Assembly (NCBI RefSeq): GCF_029784135.1
Contig: NC_073746.1
Span: 297,917,614-297,981,613, forward strand
Direction of reading: 5' to 3'
DNA: 64,000 nucleotides
Source of the DNA: Toxorhynchites rutilus septentrionalis
Lineage: Eukaryota > Arthropoda > Insecta > Diptera > Culicidae
Below are positions 34,700-47,900 of the stretch, in pieces. The stretch's first letter is position 1, and every line of letters starts with the position of its first letter. Under the pieces are notes generated by a model, which saw nothing but the letters and a program-made list of their open reading frames with translations, was not told the origin of the DNA and ran no database searches. The translations under genes and the position numbers were made by a program.

Positions 34700-37463
34700 C
34701 CGAGCTGACGGCGGCGCTGGTGTACCAAACGCAAAGAATTGGATGACGTTCGGTTGACAGCTAGTCTGCGTTCTATTTCTTGCAGTTCAGAAGAATAATA
34801 TGACGTAAAAATGCAGGAAAATGTATAAAGGAGTGGGAATAATTTCGACATGAGGAAAACTGAGAATTAATTTTCAATTATCCGACAAAAAATTGTATTG
34901 ATTCAAGTATGAACAAATTAGTTTGTTTGCCCTGCTTCGACAGGTAATAAAATTTTGTGAGAGTGAAATATAGCTTATATAGTTTCGATCAATCACTTTC
35001 ATTCCCGTCGAATCAGAATTAAGTGCTTTACACACACACAGCGCCACCGTCACCGTCCCGTCAACTTTTCTCCTGAATCTATTGTGCTGACGTCAAAATT
35101 ACCGGTGATGGTAATGCTACCATACGATTTCCATGGGAGGATATTTGACGTTTCATTTCTTTAAGTTGACGTCACGGTGACGAGACGTTGTATGTGTAAC
35201 CCACTTTACCCGAACGGGATGTAACTTTTCACTCTGCAATCCGTTCGACTCAAATCCAATAGAGCTGTACAAATATGACAACCTTAAGGTGAAGGTGGAA
35301 GCTAGCCACAAATGGTTGCCACAATGACGCTCATTTCTCTCAACTCCCTCCCTCACCCTCGCCCGAAATTCAATAATTTTGCGAAACAGTGTGAAGAAAA
35401 TGATCGTTTTCGCACACTTCCTATCAAGTAATATCAACCAAACTCTAATCGATTACTCACAAGATATTAAATTTTCATCTGCTTTCGCACTGTATAGTGA
35501 AAAACGTCGGAAAACTCGAGCTATTGCTCTGAAAGTTAAATTTTAATATTTCAATCTTCGGCAATGGTTTTGTTTGTATTAGTGAAAGCATCGTTATTTT
35601 TTCGACACTGATGCCAGACAACATCATCGAAACAGCTATAAAAAACCACTCTTATTGAGTTATTGTTGTTATTCCTGAGTCATACCGTTTCATGTCATTA
35701 AAATCAATAGAATAAAATTGTGTCGATATCAATACAATTATTATTTCTACGTTTAATGGGTCTATAATTTAAGTTTTAGCAACTTTAACATTGGGTAAGA
35801 AAATTGTATTGCAGAGCTCGGAACACTGCCACGGCTGCCTATTCTTACAAAACCAGTAAACGAAAAGTATTACATTCAATCAAAATGCCTCGACCAACGA
35901 AGAGCGTTAAGGCTCTCCAACGTGAATATGTGAGAACAATACGATCAACGAAGGAAAACATTAAGGAATTATCAACATCGAGTTACTAAGCGGAAGAACT
36001 TGTTAATACTAAAAGGGCCTCAATTCGCATGTGTTATGAATTTGCTCATGTTACGCTCGCGTATATTCAGAATTTTACTTCATATTCAAATGCACCTTCT
36101 TGTATAATTATTTTTGCATAGGAACATATCGTTCATACATTTTACTTTAGTATTGAATTGTTTTATTTTTTTTAAATTTATTCAAAGACTCGTGTCAATG
36201 TAGCGCCACACAGTCTGATAAGTGAATTGATTTATTTACGTGTGCTTTGCTCTTCTCTCACAAACATTATTACCCAATTTTTACACGTGGGTTTACCTAT
36301 ACTACTACAATGGCTAGCTTCCACCTTCACCTTAACTTCCAATTTCATAATCATGACCACGAATATCGAGTTTCGAGATGCAAAAATGTTAGGTTAAAAA
36401 AAATTAAGAATTTCGAAATAAAAAAATATGAGTGAAAATCTACTTTTCCGTACTAAATATGTTTTTTTATGTGATAGAGTGAAACGTTTTCCGCAATGGG
36501 TGAAAAATATTGAATGAAAACTGTATCTGAGATCGAATTTATATTATAATAATAAAGTCTCAGCGGATATACTAGGACATTTATAGTGAAATAATTGAGT
36601 GAGAATCTGGATTACGTGTTCTAAGTATTCATATAACATTAAGTAATAATTTTCATTCAAATTCCAACAATTTAAAACTGCCTTCAGATCTGCTAATCTG
36701 CTACGGAATTAATATCTTCACAAAAACGGATAAATTTTGTCGTTGTTTGTTTTACGCCGAGGCAGTGTTGCCACATTTGCGTATGTGGATCAAAGCGCCT
36801 AGAAGTATATCCTAAGGTGGGTCAATATGTCAAAATCACTCTGCAGCCACATTGAAAGGGTTTATGAACTTCATTCAATACGCCATTCCCCTATCACGCC
36901 TTTCCTTTTCGCAGAACGTTTATTTTAAAATTAAAAACTTGTATCGGATAAATACCACTGAAACTTGTGAGAGAATTCAAAAATTCAGACGCTCGTGATC
37001 AATCTATTTATTTCACGCTTCAGGTGAACAATCTCTCTTCCACACAAACATTCTAACTATTTTTTGACAAATGAAAAGCGTGAGACAGTAGTTGTTTTTC
37101 TGTTTTCAGAATTCTTCGAATACGATCTGTGTTTGTAACCACATCTATTCATTACTTGAGCAATGACTGAACTGGAAATTAGTGGCAACTTAGGTCACGC
37201 GGAGTGAATAAAATTTATTTTTCAAATTATTTATGTTTTTTCTCACACTTTTTTTTACCCTTCATTATCTGTCAACTTATTTCCGATCATAGGAACAAAC
37301 GTTTTCGTGTTTTCGATTTTGTTTGTTTACGTCTATGGTGGAACCATATTTTTTTTCAAATAAAATTAGTGAGATTAAAATCGATTGCTGTGCACAACTA
37401 AAATTTAGTTTGATTCTGAAACAAGCCGATATGCTGTTTTACTACAGAAGTCAATACATGATT
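34700..37463. other. Intergenic region between RpL6 and RpS3, first part
   Basis: AT-rich and non-coding, apart from a small inverted-repeat element at 35029-35201. Reading frames are short with no recognised motif. Confidence 0.4.
35029..35201. mobile_element. MITE-like inverted repeat element, about 170 bp
   Basis: The left end TTACACACACACAGCG ... CCGTCCCGTCAACTTT is matched in reverse complement by AAGTTGACGTCACGGTGACG ... GTATGTGTAAC at the right. Confidence 0.5.
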
Positions 37464-37661
37464 ACACTGAACTCTTTTTTTACGCGATTAATGAGTGCGC
37501 GTAAAGAAAAACGTAGAAAAAATCGCGTAAAAAAGATTGCACCGTCACCAGCGAGCACACTAGACAGTGCCGATAAATTGAAGGAAATCATGTTTAAAAA
37601 TCTCTTGGTTTCGAGCAAACCACGTAATTTAGAGAAAATCGCATAAAAAAGAACCTAGTGT
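37464..37661. mobile_element. MITE with ACACT...TTCTTTTTTACGCGAT ends
   Basis: ACACTGAACTCTTTTTTTAC at the left is inverted at the right as AAAAAAGAACCTAGTGT. GCGTAAA/TTTACGC repeats occur just inside. About 198 bp, non-coding. Confidence 0.6.
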
Positions 37662-38149
37662 ATCCTTCCGGGGAAATCTTTTCTTACTTTGTAACATTAG
37701 ATTTTTGCTAGAGGAAGATGACAGGGGAAGCTATCGAAAATTCAGGAAATTTTTATTCAAAATATCATTGCCGGTTCTATTAGTCAATCAAATTTGTTTT
37801 TCATGTGCATTTTGCTTGAAAAATAAATTTTCGTACTACTTTTCTCCTCATGCTGTCAATTGTTTCTCCTATAAAACGCTTTTTCGTGACTCGGGCTATG
37901 TTAATTTATCTTTTTGACCAAACCAGAACTTCATTCAAGAAAGATTATCTTTCTGCAGAAATCTTTGTGACGTTAGATTCCTGATACACGAGCTGAGAGA
38001 CGAAGGTGTCGAAAATTCAGATCGAAAATTCTTTGCCGGTTTCAATAGTTAAATACCATAAACACCTAAACACCATGGCTTGAAACGTTTTTGCAATCAT
38101 TCAGAATCATAAAAACCTAAAGCGAGAAGTAAAATTGAATTATAATTAA
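37662..38149. other. No recognisable gene
   Basis: AT-rich, with only short frames. Confidence 0.35.
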
Positions 38150-38772
38150 GGGTCCTATTCCAGAAAACGAGACGAGCCGACGAGCGCTCGTCTCGTTTGT
38201 TTTCATATTCCAGGAGCCGAGCTCGACTAAAAACAGACGAGTAGCTCGTCTGGTTCGACGACTGTTTGGCCGCTCTCGTCGATGAATCATTCGAATCGTC
38301 TAGTTTGTTTGATGTGTTTGTTCACCTTGTTGATTGAAAGCATCGGTGTTCTTCTGCTCCACCTTTATCTTCAAAAATTGTTTCACGGCTAAACTAGTAT
38401 TGCATAAGCAATGTATGTTTTCAACTGCAACCATCAAATTCAATGCAGTAATTGCAAGATTTTAGAGATTATCAAATGGGCCTCTTCCAAACAACACAAC
38501 CAAATGTAAACATTGAACTCATATCCAGGGATGCTAGATGACTGTTTTTAACATATTAACTGTTTGATGCTATTCTCAAAACAAAAACATGTCTTCTCAT
38601 CTGACATCACTGATTATACCGAGAAAAACTGAATGAAGTCTCTCCAGTCTACCAAATACAACATTCCAATGAAACTCGTGTACTGGAATGGGATATTTTT
38701 CTCGTCTCGACAGTGGCTGAAGCCAAGCCGAGACGAGACGAATTGCTCGTCTCGTTTTCTGGAATAGGGCCC
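38150..38772. mobile_element. PIF/Harbinger-type MITE, 623 bp, TAA target duplication
   Basis: GGGTCCTATTCCAGAAAACG and ACGAG begin the left end. The right end is the inverse, finishing CTGGAATAGGGCCC. Flanking TAA occurs at 38147-38149 and 38773-38775. Subterminal sequence is rich in CGAGACGAG/CTCGTCTCG palindromes. A 3-bp TWA duplication and GGG-starting ends fit the Harbinger superfamily. No transposase is present. Confidence 0.78.
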
Positions 38773-39054
38773 TAAGTCTGCGAAAATGTCAATGGGTTGC
38801 TCATTATTTTGAACGCTATCATTAATTGATGAAAAAATTAAGTTCGTTCATTTTTATTAATTCGTTTATTTATGCTTTTAATAACAATACTTTTTTTGTG
38901 TAGTGGATTATTATGCGAAAAGTAACACATTTTTCTCCTCCTGATTATTGAATCTTCTGACATTTCATTTGTATTCTTGATGACAACCAATTTGAGTATA
39001 TCCGCATGTCCCAGATAACCTTACTGCCACGATTGATACAGCACAGATGAAAGT

Positions 39055-39395
39055 CAACTCATTTAGCAATTCAACAATTCAAATTAATCGTGTATATTTT
39101 TTCTCATGTTGTATATTACACAATGGACATTTAGGTGTAAGAGTATTCTTATCTTATCGATACACATTTTATATCTGTTACACATTAGCCATTTAGGCGT
39201 AAGAGTATTCGCATTCTATCGATACACAACACATGTCGCATTTTTCGGCGTAAGAATATTCCTATTGTTCGAATGTTCACAGTTGGACACAACGGGACTG
39301 TTGATATGAGGCTTCCATTATTGTTTTATAAATAGCGAGCTCATGATTGTTCGCTTAGTAGCGAACACGCAACCAATTAGGCTACGAAGACCCCC
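39055..39395 (-). mobile_element. tRNA-derived SINE, second copy (same family as 15757)
   Basis: The minus strand starts GGGGGTCTTCGTAGCCTAAT and continues with GTTCGCTACTAAGCGAACAA. Its degenerate internal blocks (CGTAAGAGTATTC, TATCGATACACA) occur about three times. Confidence 0.66.
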
Positions 39396-40350
39396 GATCA
39401 TTCACGTTGACGGCATTGAGTTTCGTTTACTAGTTTAGGGGAGCGTCAAAGAATAATTGCTTTCCAGGCGGAATGAACACGCTATGTTAAAACTATGAAA
39501 TAAAATTAACTTTTCTGTATAAAATTGGCATTCTAAATTAGTTTTGAAGTCAACTTTATATTATCATGAAAAGATTCAGTTTCAAGTAATTAAATCACAT
39601 GATGTAAAACATTTCATACAAATTTTAACATTTGAAAACTGGCTTCGCGTCTTCTAATCTGATAGAGATTACACTAACGAGTTTGGGACCTAAATTATGG
39701 TTCTTAATTGGAAGTTGTCACCAGACGTCGACACTGTACCATTGTCATCACGAATTAGATTTTTTTTTCCTTTTGCATGAACCAGGCTGGGAACATTTTA
39801 TTTTACATCATATTTCTATTGATCTCGGGTAAATCGGGGTTAATCAATCGCGTTTTCCAGCAGTTTGCTCGGTGTCAAAGCTTGCGTTATGAGAACGCAG
39901 GGATCCTTCCATTCTTCTTCTTGTTGCGCCTGCTTCTGTCGACTGCTGAAATATCTCTTTTCTGCTTCAACCACGTTTTGGTTAAGTTGTGAACAATCAA
40001 AATGTATAACGTTGTTTCTAAAAAACGCCGGGTAATGGAAGTTTTTAGTTGACGAAATTATTGTCTGATGCTCAAGCAAACTCCGCGGGATCATTCAATG
40101 TAAAATTGTAGTGATTTTCTGGTGCCGTGAGGCAATAAATTCATCTGGTTGTGATTCATATTTATTGGTGGGCTGTACCAAAGTGTGATGGATAAGTGAA
40201 ACTGAATTGTTCACAGTTTTTTGTTGTGAAGGCAAATGTGTGGAATATATTTTTCAAGGATAGTTTTTATTTTTGAGTGAATCCTGTTTGGTTAAAGGAA
40301 ATTATAACGAGAATCCCGAAAGTTTGCTTGCTGCTATCAACATAACCTTC
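39396..40350. other. Upstream region of RpS3
   Basis: No gene apart from the probable RpS3 promoter or leader. A short piece at 39727-39755 (GTCGACACTGTACCATTGTC) matches the interior of transposon copies A and B (near 568 and 8955). Confidence 0.35.
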
Positions 40351-40362
40351 AAAATGGTCAGA

Positions 40363-41203
<841 letters not shown>

Positions 41204-41444
41204 GCTTTTCCTTTGTAATCGTTCCACAAGAATCGCAAGAATGGGGGAGTAAATATATGGATAGTGAGATAAAAAAAACAAAACATTTGTTGTTTATATA
41301 AATATTTATAACACTAAATTGTCTTTCACAAAAACACGTATAGTAATCGGTTATTCCATTCGCTAGTCTTATTGTTGGGGTTATATTTGCACCACATTGA
41401 TTTGTTCACTCCACTTAGTACTTTTAATTCCAATTCTATTGCGC

Positions 41445-41928
41445 TCATGTTTGGCCTCTTTGTTTCACGTCACTCCAATCGATGGTATGAAAAAACGGTC
41501 TCGCAATGATCCATTTGAAGTCAATTCGATTCTCTGGCAGAGGTTGCAGCAGCTGGAAAAAGGATAGAAATAATATTTTAATTTGTAGCTACTTTATCGC
41601 ATGTCGTACCCCATCCAGCAATTCTTTTGCTTCGTCAGAAACTTGGGCATCCTCCGGATATTGCACCTCGTGGTAGCAAAACACACCCGCTGGATGGCAC
41701 GAAACGAAGCTTTTCCTGGTTAGCATTTCGAACAGAAGCACCCCAACCGACCAGAAGTCGGATTTAGGTTCTAGGGGGCGCTCCGGTGCAACGTAGAGCC
41801 GTTGGACAGCTCCTTGGCGCAGTTCCATGGTTGGGAATGATACACTGAGAAAATTTTCCTTCCGATAGAAGTACGTCAGCATGAGCTGCCCATCTGAGCC
41901 AAGCAGAAGGTTGTCCATTGTGAGGTCC
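41445..41928 (-). CDS. Exons 4 and 5 of the RPS6KC1-like gene (kinase C-lobe)
   Basis: Exon 4 (41928-41610) encodes DLTMDNLLLGSDGQ, the APE motif region (YVAPERPLEPKSDFWSVGVL) and ELLDG. Exon 5 (41552-41445) encodes LLQPLPENRIDFKWIIARPF, then FHTIDWSDV and a stop. Taken alone these look like an orphan kinase fragment. Splice phases and continuity with exon 3 at 59025 show that they belong to the same gene. Confidence 0.88.
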
Positions 41929-44900
41929 CTGCGGATGATTCACTCTATTACTGCTAGATTTTCTTTTCTCCATGAATATGTTTCGGATAGTTTTGTATTA
42001 CATGCGGATATACACTCGAATATATATAAAAATAGAGGAACTGAGTACGAAGTCGAAATTTTTGGTTGGTTTTGACAACATTTTAAAGCTTCAACATTCA
42101 AGTTTTGAAATTTTTTACGAACACATTTTTATCTGAGTGTGTGTAGAGATGTAAAAGGCAAAAAAACCGAGAAAAATAAAAAAAAAGATTTTTCGCTCCT
42201 TTTTCAAACCTTCGGAGACCAACACAATTTTCTATTAACTAACTCAATGAAAAATGATAAAATACCCCTTCGTGTTTGTTGATGAATAATTTAATAAATT
42301 ATGATAGTATCAAAAAGTTATTTTGAAAACTCCAATAAATGCTGTACAAAGCTAATTTGCTGCTTTGACGAAAACATAGTTAGGGACCTATTATAGAAAT
42401 CGAGTCGATAAGAGTTTTGCTCGTTAGCTCTATTTTGTTATTAGGCGTCGTGCACAAATTACCGTAACGCGAGTAGTGGGGAGCGGGGGGGGGGGGTCAT
42501 CGAGGTATCGTTACTTAATGTGATAGTCGTGATCGTTACGTAACAAAATTCCATTTTTATTCCTGAATAAATTCACGCGCCCCTAGCTTCGATTCTGAGA
42601 CCAAAAGAGGTGTGTTTCCTGAGCCAAGATAATAAAGCACGTATTGTAATGGGCAGTGAGCAGGCACTGCTTAATGCATCTCGAATATTGCGTTAATCTA
42701 CCGAAGAGTCGCAAGACGGGCGGTTTAGTGATCTAAAAGTGCTGTTTCGAAACCACTCCGAAATAGTTTTCCGTCAATAATTTCCTATAAATTGTGAATG
42801 TGTGAATTATAATGTGTATTTTCGATCTATTATTTTAATCAATTGAATTTTAATGCAATATTAGGCGCTACAAATTCTCCAGCACGTAGTGCATTCAACT
42901 GAGTTGAATTGTCTCTCTTTTTCGGGCAGGTTAAATACGTCCTCGTGACCATGAGGGATCTCACTTGAATAAAAACTCGAAACAAGGGACCCGGAATTGG
43001 AAATAAAACATTTTTAGTATGCAGGGGAATCGTTAGCTGATTTGTGGAATAACCTAGCGATCGATGGATATCCCGTCAAAGCAGAATATATGGGGAAGGA
43101 TGGTAAAGACGGATACCTTAAGTAAACGTTGATTTTTTCGTGAACCTCACAAAAAATATATAGCTATCTCACCACAAATTGATAGTCTAGGTCACTTTTT
43201 ACAATAAAATTTGTCTTTGAGGCAGAAATTTGGCAAAATAAAAAAATAAGATTGAGTCGGGGAAGACGGATACTTGGCGGGAAAGATGGACACCTGGGGT
43301 GGGAAAGATGACCAGATCTGAAAATTCAAGTTTATGTACTTGATAAGTTTTGGTGGTCTTCAAATAGGCCTTCAAAATGATCGAACAAAAAAGGTAGACT
43401 AAAATCACCTAAAAGGCTTGCAATTTGTATCATTTTTCCATGTCCAAAATAGCTTCCAGCATTCGGAATGACAAATTCGGATTACGTTTTAAAAACCGCT
43501 CGTATTCATCCATGATATCTGGTTGCACTTGCAAACGTAGTTAGTGGGCATCTGTTAAACAAAGAAGGAGATAATCAATTTGTTTCAAAAACGAAATGTT
43601 CGTCTTTAATCGGTGGATTGTCCGTCTTACCCGACTTGATTAGTATTTTGTTTTCATAAATATTTCTGGAGTAAAAATGATAAAACTTCACCGCTGATTC
43701 GATAAATTGGAAGAGAAGTGATGGTAAAACACTCATGTAACGAAAAATACCCCAAAAAATTACTCGATAACAATGAGAACTGTTACGGACAGCTGAGGCT
43801 TATCGCGGATCGAGTTACAGATCCATAAGATAAGCAATATTTGAGATTATATTTAGAAAAGACCTCCAAGCGAGGTATAGAAACGTTTAGAAAGGACCAA
43901 TGTAAGGCAATTAAAAGATGTAAGAGCTCAAGTGTTTTGTTAGGCTAGAAAACGCTTGTAGTTCGAAATTATTGCCGGTCATAAATTCAGAATGGACGAA
44001 TATTTAAATAGCGTCCGGTAAAAAATTTAATGCATGCATCATTTAGGATGCATTTTTATTACCCTTTTCCATCCCTAGCTGCGCTCAGCCAGATACACCA
44101 GCAGGGTGTAATAAAATAAAAGGATGTTATTTAGAGCGAAGGATGGAAAGGGGAAATCCAAGAATAAGATAGGCGCACCGACGAGGTGCTATAAACTTAA
44201 GGTATTTTCTTAGGGTAGTGCAGCCGTCTCAGACTGCACGTTACCATACGCTAGAAGAAGGGACAAGGAAGGTAGATGATCTAAACGAAACCGATATGTT
44301 ATCGGTTTTCAAGAGAGAGAGAGGAGATGTTCCTCGTCAATCTTAGTTTAAGGAACCATGTATATATTGTGAAACTTTTGAATAAATTTTTTAGTATTGT
44401 AACAGAACTCACGCGAAAGCGTTAAAATTTTTCTTTCAATAGAGAAATTTTTCATGGTGGCTCCAGAGAGGAGCAGTGAAGATTTCCAAAGTGGAAAAAA
44501 GTGAAACTCGCGAACTCTTCTCGACAGTGGATGCGAGAAGTGATAATTCGCGAAAATTTATCGGCAGTGGATGCCAACAGTGTTAATCGCGAATAAAAAG
44601 TCTTTTTCAAAGTTAATTCGCGAACTCTTCAAATAGCAGTGGATGCCAAAAGTGAAACTCTTCTCGGCAGTGGATGCGAGAAGTGATAATTCGCGAAAAT
44701 TTATCGGCAGTGGATGCCAACAGTGTTAATCGCGAATAAAAAGTCTTTTTCAAAGTTAATTCGCGAACTCTTCAAATAGCAGTGGATGCCAAAAGTGAAA
44801 CTCTTCTCGGCAGTGGATGCGAGAAGTGATAATTCGCGAAAATTTATCGGCAGTGGATGCCAACAGTGTTAATCGCGAATAAAAAGTCTTTTTCAAAGTT

Positions 44901-47900
44901 AACTCGCGAACTCTTCTCAGCAGTGGATGCGAGAAGTGATAATTCGCGAAAATTTATCGGCAGTGGATGCCAACAGTGTTAATCGCGAATAAAAAGTCTT
45001 TTTCAAAGTTAATTCGCGAACTATTCATCGGCAGTGGATGCCAACAGTGTTAATCGCGAATAAAAAGTCTTTTTCAAAGATAATTTGCGAACTCTTCAAT
45101 CGGCAGTGGATGCCAAAAGTGTTTCTTTCAACCGAAATAAACATTGTGAATTGATTAAGAAACCGGCAGTGGATGCCAAAAGTGTTCCTTTCAAACGGAG
45201 ACAAATATAAGTGAATTAACCAGCAAAAACCTTAAGCAGCAGTAGACGCAGCAGCACCAGCAGTAGCACCACCAGAGGTGACAACAACATCCGAGCCAGA
45301 AGGCCTCCCAGGACAAGGAGAGAATCGCCCAAGCACCAACACGGAAAGACGGAGATAGGACCGGATCAACAAAAAAGGTGTGATTTTTCCATTTTAGTTT
45401 AGTCATGTCTTATCAATTCATTAGGAATAAGAATGGCAATTGCCGCTTGTGCAATGAGCCTGATTCTAGGGACGATTTAGTCGCGTGCGATGAATGTGAC
45501 CGATGGTTCCATTTGACATGCGCAGGCCTAAATAAAAAACCTAAACAAACAGAAAGATGGATATGCCCCAAATGCAAGACCATAGAGAACGAATTGTTAA
45601 GACTTCAAAAAACACAACCAACACCAATAGAAGAGATGATGAATATCCATAGAGAATCTATGCGGGCTCTAGTAGAAACTCTTAAAATTAAGAACGAGGG
45701 TAGAGAAGAAACCCCTGATTCAAATAGACTGTTACACCGGCAATCTCTCTTAGACCTCCCCTATTTTGATGGGTCATATAAGATATGGCCTAGATTTAAA
45801 ATAACGTTCGAAGAAACTACCCTTCAAGGAAACTTTTCCGATTTAGAAAATATAAATCGTTTACAGAAATATCTCAAAGGAGACGCGCTGAAATTAGTGA
45901 GCGCTCTTTTAATCGATAAAGCTAATGTTCCAAAAATAATGGAAAAACTAAATCTACGGTTCGGAAATCCCGAAACCATTTATTCGAATTTATTGAAGGA
46001 AATGCTAAATGCGAGGAATCCACATTTTGGATCACCCCAAACAATGATTGATTTTGTAACATCGCTTGATTGTTTCGTGACAAATATAAAAATACTAAAA
46101 CACGATGAATATCTCAATGATCCTAGATTGATTCGTGATTTAGTTTTAAAACTTCCAAACGACTTGCATCATCAATGGATCAAGTTTGTAGCTGATACAA
46201 AGAAAACAAGAGATATAATTGATCCATTTATACCGACGCTAGAGGACCTTTATAATTGGTTAAAACCTCAAGAAGAGTTGGCCACGATGCTACAGTCGGA
46301 GAGGAAAGAAAAACCTCATAAGAGCGGATATCTGAATACACATGCTGTAAAGGAACAAAAATATAGGCCGAAGCGCCTACCAAAGTGTTTCGCATGCCGA
46401 AACGAGCATAAGACATCAGAATGTTCAATTTTTAAAAATATGAACGTTCAACAAAGGAGTGATTTTATTTTTAAACACAGGCTATGTTTAGCATGTTGTA
46501 ATTATACAAACCACATGGCAAAAGATTGCAGGATCGCAAAGCCTTGTGGAATCGATGGATGCAAACTTAGACACCACGCATTACTGCATAGAGCAACTCA
46601 GAGAGATGCTAACCTTAATAATACAGAAAGCGTTAATTGTCATGTAAATAAAGAGAACAAAATACTGTATCAAATCCTTCCAGTTACATTGGGCTGCGGA
46701 AAAAAGGAAATTAAAACTTTCGCATTTTTAGACCCTGGGTCATCAGTAAGTTTGATTCACGCTGATATTAAAAATAAACTTGGAACACAAGGGCGTAACA
46801 ACCCCTTAACGCTGGTTTGGACTAATGGCGAAACTCAGCAAGAACTAGATAGTGAAGAAATTTCCCTAAGTATACAAGGATGCAATAATCAACGTTATAA
46901 CATACATAATTTGAGGACTGTGTCGGAATTATCTCTTCCCTCACAGTCAATGAATATTCATGAATTACGACGAGAATACAATCACTTAGAAGATATAACT
47001 CTCGAAGGATATGAAAATGCTATGCCAAAAATACTGTTAGGTTTACCGCATTCGTTTTTGATAAGCGGTAGGGAGACGCGATCAGGTAAATTTAATGAAC
47101 CAGTCGCACAGAACACTAAACTCGGATGGGTTTTGTTCGGGCAAACTAACGAACATAAAAAATTGAAAGGACACGTGCTGATGAACGACGAAATTGATTC
47201 ATCAGATTATTTCAATAAAATGATGGAAAATTATTTTAGCCTAGAAGATTTCGGGATAAAAGTACCTGTAAAAACCTTGATGTCTAACGATGAAAAAAGA
47301 TCGATTGATATCATGAATTCCACTTTGAAATATGAAGAAGGAAGTTATGAAATTGGGCTGCTTTGGAAACAGGAGGATGTACAATTTCCGCATAGCTATC
47401 AATCAGCCATGAACAGACTACGTGGTCAAGAATCAAAAATGCGTAAAAATCAATGTCTACGTAAATGGTATGTTGAGAAAATAAAGGAATATGAAACCAA
47501 GGGATACGCTAGAAAACTCACTCCCACAGAACAGCAGCAACGTGATCCAAAAATATTTTACTTACCGCACTTTACAGTTGTGAACCTAAATAAACAGCCC
47601 ATAAAGCCACGGCTTGTTTTTGATGCCGCTGCTAAGGTTAAGGGAGAGTCCCTAAACACGAATTTATTACAAGGCCCGGATGCAACGACGTCGCTATTTG
47701 GAGTGTTAATACGATTTAGAGAAGGAAAATTTGCGATAACTGGAGACATCAAAGAAATGTTTCATCAAGTTAAAATAAGAAAGGAAGATCAAAATGCCCA
47801 AAGGTTTTTATTTAGGGAAAACTTTGACGAAGATCCCGACGTGTATGTGATGCAAGTGATGACCTTTGGAGCTACCTGCTCGCCCGCATGCGCACAGTTT

